Shown: one piece after another, positions 45,935-55,689 of the stretch | Layout of the letters: each line of letters opens with the position of its first letter | Numbering within the stretch: the stretch's first letter is position 1 | NCBI RefSeq assembly: GCF_009873495.1 | Contig: NZ_CP046703.1 | Coordinates: forward strand, 2,790,001 to 2,854,000 | Source: Nostoc sp. ATCC 53789 | GTDB taxonomy: Bacteria; Cyanobacteriota; Cyanobacteriia; Cyanobacteriales; Nostocaceae | Reading direction: 5' to 3' | Length of the DNA stretch: 64,000 nt | The notes under the pieces: generated by a model | The model's database searches: none | What the model saw: the letters and a program-made list of their open reading frames with translations, nothing else | Told to the model about the DNA's origin: nothing | Made by a program: the position numbers and the translations under genes

Positions 45935-47014
45935 CTAGATAACTCCTACCTTTTGCCAAGCATCCTGTACAGCTTTTTGCTCATCACTACCATTACCGTA
46001 GAGTTCGCCAGCAATTTGAATGGTGACACTGGCAGCTTTTTTAAAATCTGCTTTGGCTTTCAAGCGATCGCGTAAAGCTATGTACCAGATTTTGCCTGCT
46101 TTTTCCCAAGCATAGCCACCAATGCTAACAGCCGCTAAATAAAACGCATGGTTAGGAATTCCTGAGTTGATATGCACGCCACCGTTATCATCAGTACCAG
46201 TGTATTTATCTTTTACATGGGCTGGTTGAGGATCTTTACCCAATACTGGATCATCATAAGCTGTTCCCGGTGCTTTCATCGATCGCAGGGCAACACCTTT
46301 GACAGTTGGTACTAACAGACCTTCGCCAATGAGCCAATCTGCCTCTTGTACGGTCTGATTATTGATCTTCTGTTTCACCAGGGAACCGAAGACATCAGAA
46401 AACGATTCATTTAGTGCCCCTGGTTCGCCATAGTACTGTAAACCCGCTTCATACTGGGTTATACCATGAGTTAGCTCATGCCCAATCACATCAATTGATT
46501 TCGTGAAGCGTTGAAACAGTTCTCCGTCGCCATCGCCATAAACCATCTGGTCGCCGTTCCAAAAGGCATTATCATATTTAACGCCATAATGCACGGTGGA
46601 GTCTAAACGTAGCCCTTTATCGTCAATGGAATTGCGATCGAATATCTCATAAAACAAATCATAAGTAGCACCAGCACCATCATAGGCTTCATTCACTGCT
46701 ACATCACTGCTGGGAGGATCGCCTTCACCGCGCACTAATGTACCAGGAAGTTGCTGACCATATTTTGCATCGTAGATGGTACGGCGCTTTTCACCCGGAG
46801 AAGGTGCAAATGAGACAGTACCTATGACATCTCTCCGTCCGCGAAACTGTGCCGAAACATTTAATGTACGAAAAGCCCAATTACGCTGTTGAGGATTGCC
46901 ATTTACAACGACATGTTCCAGTATATGGGGCGGGATAATACAACAAATCGGGCATCTAGACACAAGTGGATGCTCATACTTAAACCCGGCTGATTTCTTT
47001 TTATTTCGAGCCAT
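45935..47014 (-). CDS. Protealysin-like M4 metallopeptidase
   Basis: 359 residues from ATG 47014; the ORF opens 12 codons earlier. The zinc motif HELTH is in DVIGHELTHGITQYEAGL, with the third ligand Glu in LNESFSDVFGSL and the catalytic His in DNGGVHINSGIPNHAF. The short propeptide contains CIIPPHILEHV, the conserved motif of protealysin-type precursors, and there is no signal peptide, as in protealysin. Such enzymes act in the cytosol or leave the cell by unknown routes. Paired with the emfourin gene downstream. Confidence 0.88.
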   Translation of the reverse strand: MARNKKKSAGFKYEHPLVSRCPICCIIPPHILEHVVVNGNPQQRNWAFRTLNVSAQFRGRRDVIGTVSFAPSPGEKRRTIYDAKYGQQLPGTLVRGEGDPPSSDVAVNEAYDGAGATYDLFYEIFDRNSIDDKGLRLDSTVHYGVKYDNAFWNGDQMVYGDGDGELFQRFTKSIDVIGHELTHGITQYEAGLQYYGEPGALNESFSDVFGSLVKQKINNQTVQEADWLIGEGLLVPTVKGVALRSMKAPGTAYDDPVLGKDPQPAHVKDKYTGTDDNGGVHINSGIPNHAFYLAAVSIGGYAWEKAGKIWYIALRDRLKAKADFKKAASVTIQIAGELYGNGSDEQKAVQDAWQKVGVI

Positions 47015-47428
47015 CCAAGATATTCTCCTTTTAAAACTAAGTGATGGCAAACAGTGGCTTTAACCCCACTGGAGATAGGCGCAGAAAAACGAATCCAAAT
47101 TGCGTGTCCCTGGTTTATTTTCTGAAGAAAATTTTCTACTCTGTATTTTCGGATAGGTCTGTAGAGGATTGATAGTACCCTCATGGGTACTTCTGATGTG
47201 GGAATATTGCATCAAAACACAAGGACGGCTTAGATACCATAAGTCTCAGCCAAAATCTTTGCGTGAGTTAGCAAGACCTCCTTTACAGACCTAAAGCGTC
47301 TATATATTAGTTCTAATCAAGAGAAATAATGTTATTTATTACTGTTTTGTTACCATAAGTCTGCTAATCCGATAAATATCGATTAGGGACAGGTAAATTC
47401 CCAATCCAGTATCCAAAACCCAAAATTT
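47015..47428. other. Intergenic region upstream of the protease gene
   Basis: About 410 bp with a few stops in every frame and no clear repeat or promoter. The start of the protease mRNA must lie here. I see nothing else. Confidence 0.45.
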
Positions 47429-48145
47429 TCATAGCCAGCCACCTAACACCGCCAGACCATAATATTTCCAAGGTACTGCAACTGTTTTAAATCCAGCTTT
47501 GCTCAACATCTGTAAATGAGCATCTAAACTAGCTAGCTGGTCTTGACTAGAGTAACCTTGAGTGCTGCTTGCACCAAGCTTTGCACGAATCTCTGTTAAA
47601 TTGGTTCCCTGTTCAACTGACCATTCTTCTCGTGCAGCCTGATAAACTTCTGCTAAGGCTGATGATTCCGGTAAAATTGGGTCTCCATTCCAAAAACAGC
47701 CATCTTGAGTGAGGCTCGCAGCAATTCGGCTAAATAACTTTAATTTCATCTCATCCTGGAGATGATGAATTGCCAAGGATGAGACACAGGCATCAAATTC
47801 GTTACCAATATCTAATTTTTCTGGATTATTTGCCCAATCACCAAAGTCTGCTTGTGTACCAACCCAACGTTTTTGATATCCAGATGCTGTGATTTTATCT
47901 TGGGCAAATTGTAACATTCGAGGTGAGTAATCTAGAGCAATTACTTGGGCATTTGGAAAGCGTTTGAGTATTTTGAGACTAAGTTCGCCTGTACCACAAC
48001 CTAATTCTAATATCCGCAGACTTGTGGAAGGTAGACAACGGGTAATTACCTCCAACATCTCATCGTATCTGGGTATCAGTTGGCGAATACCAATGTCAAA
48101 ATCAGCAGTGCTGGCGAATACCTCTCCGGGAAATAACTGTTGCAT
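47429..48145 (-). CDS. Class I SAM-dependent methyltransferase
   Basis: 238 residues from ATG 48145 (MQQLFPGEVFASTADFDIGI); the frame extends 8 codons upstream. SAM-binding motif I is LRILELGCGTGELSLKIL, followed by VIALDYSPRMLQFAQDKI and FDACVSSLAIHHLQDEMKLK. Substrate unknown. Its closeness to the mys genes is suggestive, but it is divergent from them and separated by 925 bp, and MysB already supplies the O-methyl group. Confidence 0.8.
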   Translation of the reverse strand: MQQLFPGEVFASTADFDIGIRQLIPRYDEMLEVITRCLPSTSLRILELGCGTGELSLKILKRFPNAQVIALDYSPRMLQFAQDKITASGYQKRWVGTQADFGDWANNPEKLDIGNEFDACVSSLAIHHLQDEMKLKLFSRIAASLTQDGCFWNGDPILPESSALAEVYQAAREEWSVEQGTNLTEIRAKLGASSTQGYSSQDQLASLDAHLQMLSKAGFKTVAVPWKYYGLAVLGGWL

Positions 48146-49070
48146 AGGGATTAGAACAAATATACACACTCATTAATATTAATCATCCATCATTACTGAG
48201 GTATAGACTACATCAGTAGAATCAACTTTTAGTATAAAAAATATTCACTTCATATACTTTTGGCAGAATACACATATCACTTTTTATGTTATGTACCAGA
48301 AAGTCATCTCTTAATTTAAGCTGAAATCCTATAATTTTGAACTAAAAAGCCAATTTAACTCTTTTTTAAGATTTGTAAATATAAAATAACTCATGTATTG
48401 AGTTAAACTGATATGTGTAATTAGTAACTCTGATTAATTAAAATTTTGGGTTTTCAAAAGTTACTGACGTTGGTATATTAAATACTGAACAGAAAGTTAA
48501 CTAAAATAAACTAGAAGTCCACTGGCACTCTGAGTAAAACAGAGCATAGCAAGTTTAGCGATAAAAGGTTCGAGACTAATGCTAAAAAACAGCGAACTGA
48601 AGGTTAATCAGGGCTGTAATCTTAAATGGAAGCCTGGAGATAAACTATTTATCCAGTTTTCTCTCTTAGAAATTTTGCGAATTAAAACAGTTGTCGAACC
48701 TCTATATCTATAGATAGATATAGCAGAGTTAATAGTAAAGTTAATCTAAATTTAAGGTTAACTTGCCGAATTCAGGTCAACAATCCCAAAAGAGCGCAAG
48801 CGTTATGACGATAAATTCTTAATGGGACTAGTTGATTAGTCTTGGGGCAACCTTAAATTAGAGGTTAGCTTACAGAATTTAGATCAATAACGGTGCTATT
48901 TAGTGGCATCGCTCGGTAATAATAATAAGCTTTTCTAGTAAAAGCTGGCTTTAGAATGCCTAAAAGTTTTGGCATTCATGAGCATAATTTGTTATTGCCA
49001 TACATCAGGGTAAATCTCAAATATTGCCTGAATTTTCACAAATTTTTCAGTTCTATCAAGGTCAATAATA
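48146..49070. promoter_or_regulatory. Long leader/promoter region of the mys operon with a repeated 29-bp motif
   Basis: 925 bp with no ORF between the methyltransferase and mysA. A 29-bp motif occurs twice in the same orientation, at 48755-48783 and 48862-48890, sharing 23 positions (AGGTTA.CTT.C.GAATT.A). They lie about 290 and 180 bp before the mysA ATG and could bind a regulator. Promoter boxes are not clear. Confidence 0.5.
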
Positions 49071-50303
49071 ATGAGTAATGTTCAAGCATCGTTTGAAGCA
49101 ACAGAAGCTGAATTTCGCGTCGAAGGTTACGAAAAAATTGAGTTTAGTCTTATCTATGTCAATGGTGCATTTGATATCAGTAACAGAGAAATTGCAGACA
49201 GCTATGAGAAGTTTGGCCGTTGTCTGACTGTAATTGATGCTAATGTCAACAGATTATATGGCAAGCAAATCAAGTCATATTTTAGACACTATGGTATTGA
49301 TCTGACCGTAGTTCCCATTGTGATTACTGAGCCTACTAAAACCCTTGCAACCTTTGAGAAAATTGTTGATGCTTTTTCTGACTTTGGTTTAATCCGCAAG
49401 GAACCAGTATTAGTAGTGGGTGGTGGTTTAACCACTGATGTAGCTGGGTTTGCGTGCGCTGCTTACCGTCGTAAGAGTAACTATATTCGGGTTCCAACAA
49501 CGCTGATTGGTTTGATTGATGCAGGTGTGGCAATTAAGGTTGCAGTCAACCATCGCAAGTTAAAAAATCGCTTGGGTGCATATCATGCTCCTTTGAAAGT
49601 CATCCTCGATTTTTCCTTCTTGCAAACATTACCAACGGCTCAAGTTCGTAATGGGATGGCAGAGTTGGTCAAAATTGCTGTTGTGGCGAACTCTGAAGTC
49701 TTTGAATTGTTGTATGAGTATGGCGAAGAGTTGCTTTCTACTCACTTTGGATATGTGAATGGCACAAAGGAACTGAAAGCGATCGCACATAAACTCAATT
49801 ACGAGGCAATAAAAACTATGCTGGAGTTGGAGACTCCAAACTTGCATGAGTTAGACCTCGATCGCGTCATTGCCTACGGTCACACTTGGAGTCCGACCTT
49901 AGAATTAGCTCCGATGATACCGTTGTTTCACGGTCATGCCGTCAATATAGATATGGCTTTGTCTGCAACCATTGCGGCAAGACGTGGCTACATTACATCA
50001 GGAGAACGCGATCGCATTTTGAGCTTGATGAGTCGTATAGGTTTATCAATCGATCATCCTCTACTAGATGGCGATTTGCTCTGGTATGCTACCCAATCTA
50101 TTAGCTTGACGCGAGACGGGAAACAACGTGCAGCTATGCCTAAACCCATTGGTGAGTGCTTCTTTGTCAACGATTTCACCCGTGAAGAACTAGATGCAGC
50201 TTTAGCTGAACACAAAGGTCTGTGTGCTACATACCCTCGTGGCGGAGATGGTATTGACGCTTACATAGAAACTCAAGAAGAATCCAAACTATTGGGAGTG
50301 TGA
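49071..50303 (+). CDS. mysA: 2-Demethyl-4-deoxygadusol synthase (MysA)
   Basis: 410 residues, a sugar phosphate cyclase related to dehydroquinate synthase. Visible: NAD-binding region [40 protein letters not shown], the metal-site [20 protein letters not shown], and [16 protein letters not shown] with metal His, as well as [17 protein letters not shown]. It converts sedoheptulose 7-phosphate to 2-demethyl-4-deoxygadusol, the first step of mycosporine synthesis. The stop is 4 bp before mysB. Confidence 0.95.
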   Translation: MSNVQASFEATEAEFRVEGYEKIEFSLIYVNGAFDISNREIADSYEKFGRCLTVIDANVNRLYGKQIKSYFRHYGIDLTVVPIVITEPTKTLATFEKIVDAFSDFGLIRKEPVLVVGGGLTTDVAGFACAAYRRKSNYIRVPTTLIGLIDAGVAIKVAVNHRKLKNRLGAYHAPLKVILDFSFLQTLPTAQVRNGMAELVKIAVVANSEVFELLYEYGEELLSTHFGYVNGTKELKAIAHKLNYEAIKTMLELETPNLHELDLDRVIAYGHTWSPTLELAPMIPLFHGHAVNIDMALSATIAARRGYITSGERDRILSLMSRIGLSIDHPLLDGDLLWYATQSISLTRDGKQRAAMPKPIGECFFVNDFTREELDAALAEHKGLCATYPRGGDGIDAYIETQEESKLLGV

Positions 50304-50307
50304 AAAC

Positions 50308-51141
50308 ATGACCAGTATTTTAGGACGAGATACCGCAAGACCAATAACGCCACATAGCATTCTGGTAGCACAGCTACAAAAAACCCTCAGAATGGCAGAG
50401 GAAAGTAATATTCCTTCAGAGATACTGACCTCTCTGCGCCAAGGGTTGCAATTAGCAGTAGGTTTAGATCCCTATCTGGATGATTGCACTACCCCTGAAT
50501 CGACCGCATTGACAGCACTAGCGCAGAAGACAAGCATTGAAGACTGGAGTAAACGCTTCAGTGATGGTGAAACAGTGCGTCAATTAGAGCAAGAAATGCT
50601 CTCAGGACATCTTGAAGGACAAACACTAAAGATGTTTGTGCATATCACTAAGGCTAAAAGCATCCTAGAAGTGGGAATGTTCACAGGATATTCAGCTTTG
50701 GCAATGGCAGAGGCGTTACCAGATGATGGGCGACTGATTGCTTGTGAAGTAGATTCTTATGTGGCCGAGTTTGCTCAAACTTGCTTTCAAGAGTCTCCCC
50801 ACGGTAGCAAGATTGTTGTAGAAGTAGCACCTGCACTAGAGACGCTGCACAAGCTGGCGGCTAAAAAAGAATCCTTTGATCTGATCTTCATTGATGCGGA
50901 TAAAAAGGAGTATGTAGAGTACTTCCAAATTATCTTGGATAGCCATTTACTAGCTCCCCACGGGTTAATCTGTGTAGATAATACTTTGTTGCAAGGACAA
51001 GTTTACCTGCCATCAGAACAGCGTACAGCCAATGGTGAAGCGATCGCTCAGTTCAACCGCATTGTCGCCGCAGATCCTCGTGTAGAGCAAGTTCTGTTAC
51101 CCATACGAGATGGCATAACTCTGATTAGACGCTTGGTATAA
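50308..51141 (+). CDS. mysB: O-methyltransferase of 4-deoxygadusol synthesis (MysB)
   Basis: 277 residues. SAM-binding ILEVGMFTGYSALAMAEALP, LIACEVDSYVAEFAQTC, and the cation-site FDLIFIDADKKEYVEYFQ are as in caffeoyl-CoA O-methyltransferase-like enzymes. It methylates the cyclase product to 4-deoxygadusol. It is translationally close to mysA (spacer 4 bp), so the two are co-expressed. Confidence 0.94.
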   Translation: MTSILGRDTARPITPHSILVAQLQKTLRMAEESNIPSEILTSLRQGLQLAVGLDPYLDDCTTPESTALTALAQKTSIEDWSKRFSDGETVRQLEQEMLSGHLEGQTLKMFVHITKAKSILEVGMFTGYSALAMAEALPDDGRLIACEVDSYVAEFAQTCFQESPHGSKIVVEVAPALETLHKLAAKKESFDLIFIDADKKEYVEYFQIILDSHLLAPHGLICVDNTLLQGQVYLPSEQRTANGEAIAQFNRIVAADPRVEQVLLPIRDGITLIRRLV

Positions 51142-51204
51142 CGCGCGCTTCTCAATTCAAGGCATCTGATGTTATAGCAGTTCTCATTTGGATGCAATAT
51201 CCGG

Positions 51205-51230
51205 TAGGGATGCACATCTGTGCATCCCTA
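51205..51230. repeat. Palindrome between mysB and mysC
   Basis: TAGGGATGCACA and TGTGCATCCCTA, a perfect 12-bp stem with a 2-base loop, lies in the 124-bp gap. It resembles dispersed hairpins of Nostocales. In the transcript it would form a very stable stem inside the operon; no T-run follows, so it is not a standard terminator. Confidence 0.8.
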
Positions 51231-51265
51231 CAAAAGAACCGCATTCCACGTCAATAAAATAATTT

Positions 51266-52651
51266 ATGGCACAATCAATCTCTTTATCTCTTCCTCAATC
51301 CACAACACCATCAAAGGGTGTGAGGCTAAAAATAGCAGCTCTATTCAAGACTATCGGGACTTTAACACTCCTGCTGATAGCCTTGCCGCTTAATGCTTTG
51401 ATAGTATTGATATCTCTGATGTGTAGGCCGTTTACAAAAAAACCTGCCGTAGCCACCCATCCCCAGAATATCTTGGTCAGTGGCGGTAAAATGACCAAAG
51501 CATTACAACTTGCCCGCTCCTTCCATGCAGCCGGACACAGAGTTATTCTGATTGAAGGTCATAAATACTGGTTATCAGGGCATAGATTCTCAAATGCTGT
51601 GAGTCGTTTTTATACAGTTGCTGCACCACAAGACGACCCAGAAGGCTATACCCAGGCGCTATTGGAAATTGTCAAACGAGAGAAGATTGACGTTTATGTA
51701 CCCGTATGCAGCCCTGTAGCTAGTTATTACGACTCTTTGGCAAAGTCTGCACTATCAGAATATTGTGAGGTTTTTCACTTTGATGCTGATATAACCAAGA
51801 TGCTGGATGATAAATTTGCCTTTACCGATCAGGCGCGATCGCTTGGTTTATCAGTCCCCAAATCATTTAAAATCACCGATCCTGAACAAGTTATCAACTT
51901 CGATTTTAGTAAAGAAACGCGCAAATATATTCTTAAGAGTATTTCTTACGACTCAGTTCGCCGCTTAAATTTAACCAAACTTCCTTGTGATACTCCAGAA
52001 GAGACAGCAGCGTTTGTCAAGAGTTTACCCATCAGCCCAGAAAAACCTTGGATTATGCAAGAATTTATTCCTGGGAAAGAATTATGCACCCATAGCACAG
52101 TCCGAGACGGCGAATTAAGGTTGCATTGCTGTTCAAATTCTTCAGCGTTTCAGATTAACTATGAAAATGTCGAAAATCCCCAAATTCAAGAATGGGTACA
52201 ACATTTCGTCAAAAGTTTACGGCTGACTGGACAAATATCTCTTGACTTTATCCAAGCTGAAGATGGTACAGCTTATGCCATTGAATGTAATCCTCGCACC
52301 CATTCGGCGATCACAATGTTCTACAATCACCCAGGTGTTGCAGAAGCCTATCTTGGTAAAACTCCTCTAGCTGCACCTTTGGAACCTCTTGCAGATAGCA
52401 AGCCCACTTACTGGATATATCACGAAATCTGGCGATTGACTGGGATTCGCTCTGGGCAACAATTGCAAACTTGGTTTGGGAGATTAGTCAGAGGTACAGA
52501 TGCCATTTATCGCCTGGATGATCCGATACCATTTTTAACTTTGCACCATTGGCAGATTACTTTACTTTTGCTACAAAATCTGCAACGACTCAAAGGTTGG
52601 GTCAAAATCGATTTTAATATCGGTAAACTCGTGGAATTAGGGGGCGACTGA
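51266..52651 (+). CDS. mysC: ATP-grasp mycosporine-glycine synthase (MysC)
   Basis: 461 residues. A membrane-like N-terminal stretch (TLTLLLIALPLNALIVLISL) precedes an ATP-grasp fold: KYILKSISYDSVRRLNL, WIMQEFIPGKELCTH, ISLDFIQAEDGTAYAIECNP with metal-binding Glu/Asn. It activates 4-deoxygadusol and joins glycine to give mycosporine-glycine. The N-terminal helix may tether it to a membrane. Third gene on plus; its stop is 150 bp from the convergent mysD. Confidence 0.94.
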   Translation: MAQSISLSLPQSTTPSKGVRLKIAALFKTIGTLTLLLIALPLNALIVLISLMCRPFTKKPAVATHPQNILVSGGKMTKALQLARSFHAAGHRVILIEGHKYWLSGHRFSNAVSRFYTVAAPQDDPEGYTQALLEIVKREKIDVYVPVCSPVASYYDSLAKSALSEYCEVFHFDADITKMLDDKFAFTDQARSLGLSVPKSFKITDPEQVINFDFSKETRKYILKSISYDSVRRLNLTKLPCDTPEETAAFVKSLPISPEKPWIMQEFIPGKELCTHSTVRDGELRLHCCSNSSAFQINYENVENPQIQEWVQHFVKSLRLTGQISLDFIQAEDGTAYAIECNPRTHSAITMFYNHPGVAEAYLGKTPLAAPLEPLADSKPTYWIYHEIWRLTGIRSGQQLQTWFGRLVRGTDAIYRLDDPIPFLTLHHWQITLLLLQNLQRLKGWVKIDFNIGKLVELGGD

Positions 52652-52710
52652 GTAATTCGTAATTGGTAATTTGTAGTTATGATGTCTGCCGAATCAATCA
52701 TAATAAATAG

Positions 52711-52763
52711 TTTGTAGTGGGGACTGAAGTCCCCAAAGACAGGACTAAAGTCCTTATTACGAA
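52711..52763. repeat. Dispersed hairpin repeat between mysC and mysD
   Basis: Two small palindromes, GGGGACTGAAGTCCCC and AGGACTAAAGTCCT, flanked by TTTGTAGT and ATTACGAAC. The core of the element at 14501-14630 has related palindromes. It lies between convergent genes and could stop transcription from both. Confidence 0.7.
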
Positions 52764-52802
52764 CAAGCTCATTTTGACTAATGAATTTCGAATTCTGTTG
52801 TA

Positions 52803-53828
52803 TTACTTGCCCAACGTTTCATTTATAGCGGTTATTAATAAATCATTTAGAGGGATTCCGGCTGCTTTCGCCATAGAAGAAATCACACTTTTGGGGGAAA
52901 AAGAACAATATAATCCGGCTTCTAAGAACCAAGGTTGTCCCTTTGGATCAATCCGGAAGTCAAATAAACTGTAGTGGCGACAACCCAAAGCCTGATGACA
53001 CTTTTTAGCGACTTGCTGAACCTTTTCGGTGATTGGGTCGTTAGGGTCTAAAATCCAAGCCTTGATATTATCTTTAGCAGTCAAATGCAAGTCTCCATCG
53101 TCCGTTTGTTGGAGTTTATCAGCATAGTTGCGGATGGGTTTATCGTGAGGATCTACCAGATATTCTTCAAGGGGTAAACCTATTAGCTCACCGTCTTTTA
53201 CAATGATGCCACATCTGACTTCTCGACCGAGTTCGATGAATGCTTCTACGATGACCTCATCTGCATATTCAAATGCTTTCTTTAAGGCAGCATCATATTC
53301 AGTCACATCTTTAACTAAGACTACTCCTAAAGAGTTGTCAGAACTTACAGGTTTGACGACTGCTGGAGGTGTAATTGTTGGAATATCTCCTTGGCAAAGC
53401 AATTCTCCATGAGGCACTTTTACCCCTGCTGCTTCGACAATTGCTTTGGCTCTAGCTTTGTGGGCCGCGATCGCCATAATATCTGGGGTATTCCCTACAT
53501 AAGGGATCTTGAGCAGATCGAATAGGGCACGGTACTGAGTCATTCCAGGAATACAAAACATTTGTGGTAACATCATGTCAATGTTTTGACCTGTTAGAAA
53601 TTGTATGGCATCAAACACAGGAATCGGTTTGGTGAGAGCAATATCTTCTCGACTGAGAGAGTCAGGAAATCGCCACTGCCGATCGGGTGTGATATATGCA
53701 ATTTGAAAATTATAAAGCGATGGATCTGCTGTTGCAGCCAAACAGTCTTGGGCGTAAAGACGTGATAAATCACAGTAAAAATTATTGTGTGCAGATCCAA
53801 CTAAATGAAGGATATTAAGTACTGACAT
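52803..53828 (-). CDS. mysD: D-Ala-D-Ala ligase-like mycosporine ligase (MysD)
   Basis: 341 residues of the Ddl/ATP-grasp family: KIPYVGNTPDIMAIAAHKAR, PAVVKPVSSDNSLGVVLVKD, VEAFIELGREVRCGIIVKDG and a metal site near FDFRIDPKGQPWFLEAGLYC. In known clusters MysD attaches a second amino acid (Ser, Thr and others) to mycosporine-glycine, giving shinorine or porphyra-334. The NPLY-type serine specificity cannot be read. It is convergent to mysA-C, as in Nostoc punctiforme, so it needs its own promoter. No NRPS-type mysE is present. Confidence 0.92.
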   Translation of the reverse strand: MSVLNILHLVGSAHNNFYCDLSRLYAQDCLAATADPSLYNFQIAYITPDRQWRFPDSLSREDIALTKPIPVFDAIQFLTGQNIDMMLPQMFCIPGMTQYRALFDLLKIPYVGNTPDIMAIAAHKARAKAIVEAAGVKVPHGELLCQGDIPTITPPAVVKPVSSDNSLGVVLVKDVTEYDAALKKAFEYADEVIVEAFIELGREVRCGIIVKDGELIGLPLEEYLVDPHDKPIRNYADKLQQTDDGDLHLTAKDNIKAWILDPNDPITEKVQQVAKKCHQALGCRHYSLFDFRIDPKGQPWFLEAGLYCSFSPKSVISSMAKAAGIPLNDLLITAINETLGK

Positions 53829-54510
53829 AGTTCATCTTTTTATCTACTATTATAACTAGAATTTAGTAATTAATAAAGTTGTAGTATAAAGCTATTTTCA
53901 AAAATAGCAATAGCCTATTAAATCGTCAGATATTTAAAGTCCCACTATGGCAACAATTTAAATATCATCACTCTTGTATTCTAATATAGAATAGTAGTAC
54001 AAATAAGGTAATTTATAATCTTTTTCAGAGTATCTTTGCAGAAGTTTTGTGTTTATGTAAGGAAATTTAAACGACTTACGAGAGTAATTAACCAAACCTT
54101 GAGTTAATAGTTAGTTTAATCGAAGTCGATGATAAAAATAAACCGAGTTGCCTTCATTAATTAATTATTTAAGAGTAAGTTTGAATACTTATTCAATACT
54201 GAGTTGGGAATCCAATGAACACAAAATAACGGAAAATTATAAGCTATAAAGCATCCTTGCTCCTCGTTCTCATAACCCAAAGAAAGAAACCAAGAAGAAA
54301 ACAGAAGCCAAGGAAATCTGGTGCAGCCTTACAAATAAATGGTATAAATACTTACAAGATGAAAATCTAGTGCTATAGGAATAAAGCAGTTAAGCCTTCC
54401 TGTGCGATGAGCTTAAAATAAGAAAACGGTAAACTTAGAAGATAACAAGATAGTAACCCATTTTGCTATCAGTTAAGCTCAACTTTCGCTTCCCATATTT
54501 GGGAAACTAT
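53829..54510. other. Intergenic region upstream of mysD and the CNNM gene
   Basis: 682 bp, A/T-rich, divergent between mysD and 54511. I see no repeat, ORF or clear box beyond an ATTAATTAATTATTTAAG stretch. It must contain both promoters. Confidence 0.45.
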
Positions 54511-55551
54511 ATGCTACAGCTTCTCCTCATTGTGTTTGTTATCCTTTTAGGTTCAGCAATTTGTTCTAGTGTAGAAACAGCCCTGTTTTCTGTTTCAACC
54601 CTGAGAGTCAGACAATTAGCACAATCCAATAGTCCATCCGCAGTAAGACTTTTAGCGATTCGTGAAAATATGAATCGACCGATTGCGGCTCTTGTAATCC
54701 TCAATAATACTTTCAATATCATTGGTAGTATTCTTACAGGTAGTATTGCTGTTCAGGTTTTAGGAGACAAATGGCTTGGTGTATTTTCAGGAATATTGAC
54801 ATTCTTGATAATCATCTTTGGTGAAATCATCCCAAAGACAATTGGAGAGCGTTATTCTGAGCAACTCGCCATACTTGCGGCTTTACCTGTAGCTGGACTT
54901 GCTATTGCTTTCACACCCTTAGTCTGGATTCTAGAAAATGTTACTGCACCCTTTGCCAAAGGGAAAAAACGACCAACCACGAACGAGGCTGAAATCAAGC
55001 TATTGGCGAAGATTGGGCATCAAGAGGGAATTATCGAAAGCGATGAAGCAGAAATGATCCAGCGAGTGTTTAGATTAAATGATGTGACAGCATCTGACTT
55101 AATGACACCCCGAATCATGCTGACATATATTTATGGAAATATGACTCTTGCTGAAGCGAAAGCAAATATTATTGCGTCTCAACATACTCGGATTATTGTA
55201 ATAAATGAATCTCTGGATGAAATTATTGGATATGCTCTCAAACAGAATTTACTGACAGCGATGGTTGAAGGAAGTAACAATCAAAAAATCGCTAGTCTGG
55301 CTCGAAAAGTCAACTTTGTTCCTGAGATAATTCGGGCAGATAAACTGTTAAAAAACTTTATAGAAGCTCGTGAACATCTTGCAGTAGTGGTAGACGAATA
55401 TGGAAGCATCGCTGGTGTCGTCACTTTGGAAGATGTGCTTGAGGTGATAACTGGTGAAATTGTAGATGAGACTGATAGAACTGTTGATTTGCAAGAAATT
55501 GCCCGCAAGAAACGAGAAAAAATGTTGCAATCTGCCGCTAGTAGCAATTAA
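54511..55551 (+). CDS. CNNM/CorC (hemolysin C-like) membrane protein
   Basis: 346 residues from ATG 54511 (MLQLLLIVFVILLGSAICSS); the open frame reaches 54463 with a TTG. DUF21 membrane part with three to four helices and FGEIIPKTIGERYSEQLA, then two CBS domains: DLMTPRIMLTYIYGNMT and VVVDEYGSIAGVVTLEDVLE. Such proteins are linked to magnesium or cobalt efflux. The usual C-terminal CorC_HlyC domain is short or absent. Divergent from mysD, with no evident relation. Confidence 0.85.
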   Translation: MLQLLLIVFVILLGSAICSSVETALFSVSTLRVRQLAQSNSPSAVRLLAIRENMNRPIAALVILNNTFNIIGSILTGSIAVQVLGDKWLGVFSGILTFLIIIFGEIIPKTIGERYSEQLAILAALPVAGLAIAFTPLVWILENVTAPFAKGKKRPTTNEAEIKLLAKIGHQEGIIESDEAEMIQRVFRLNDVTASDLMTPRIMLTYIYGNMTLAEAKANIIASQHTRIIVINESLDEIIGYALKQNLLTAMVEGSNNQKIASLARKVNFVPEIIRADKLLKNFIEAREHLAVVVDEYGSIAGVVTLEDVLEVITGEIVDETDRTVDLQEIARKKREKMLQSAASSN

Positions 55552-55689
55552 TGCAGTTACCTAAATAATCACACGGTACATTAATTTCCTCCTCTCTTTT
55601 CTCTGCGTTCTCAGCGCCTCTGCGGTTCGATTCCTAAAAACGATCGCCATCTGGTGCGTCAAACCCCGTTAACGCACCCCACCAATCAT

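Noticed and set aside
48146..49070. Extra mys gene or NRPS-like mysE near the cluster
   Set aside because: No ORF of the required size exists here or between mysC and mysD; only mysA-D are present.
52803..53828. Cell-wall D-Ala-D-Ala ligase (Ddl)
   Set aside because: Its place facing mysA-C and its sequence agree with MysD; cell-wall Ddl is usually elsewhere near mur genes.
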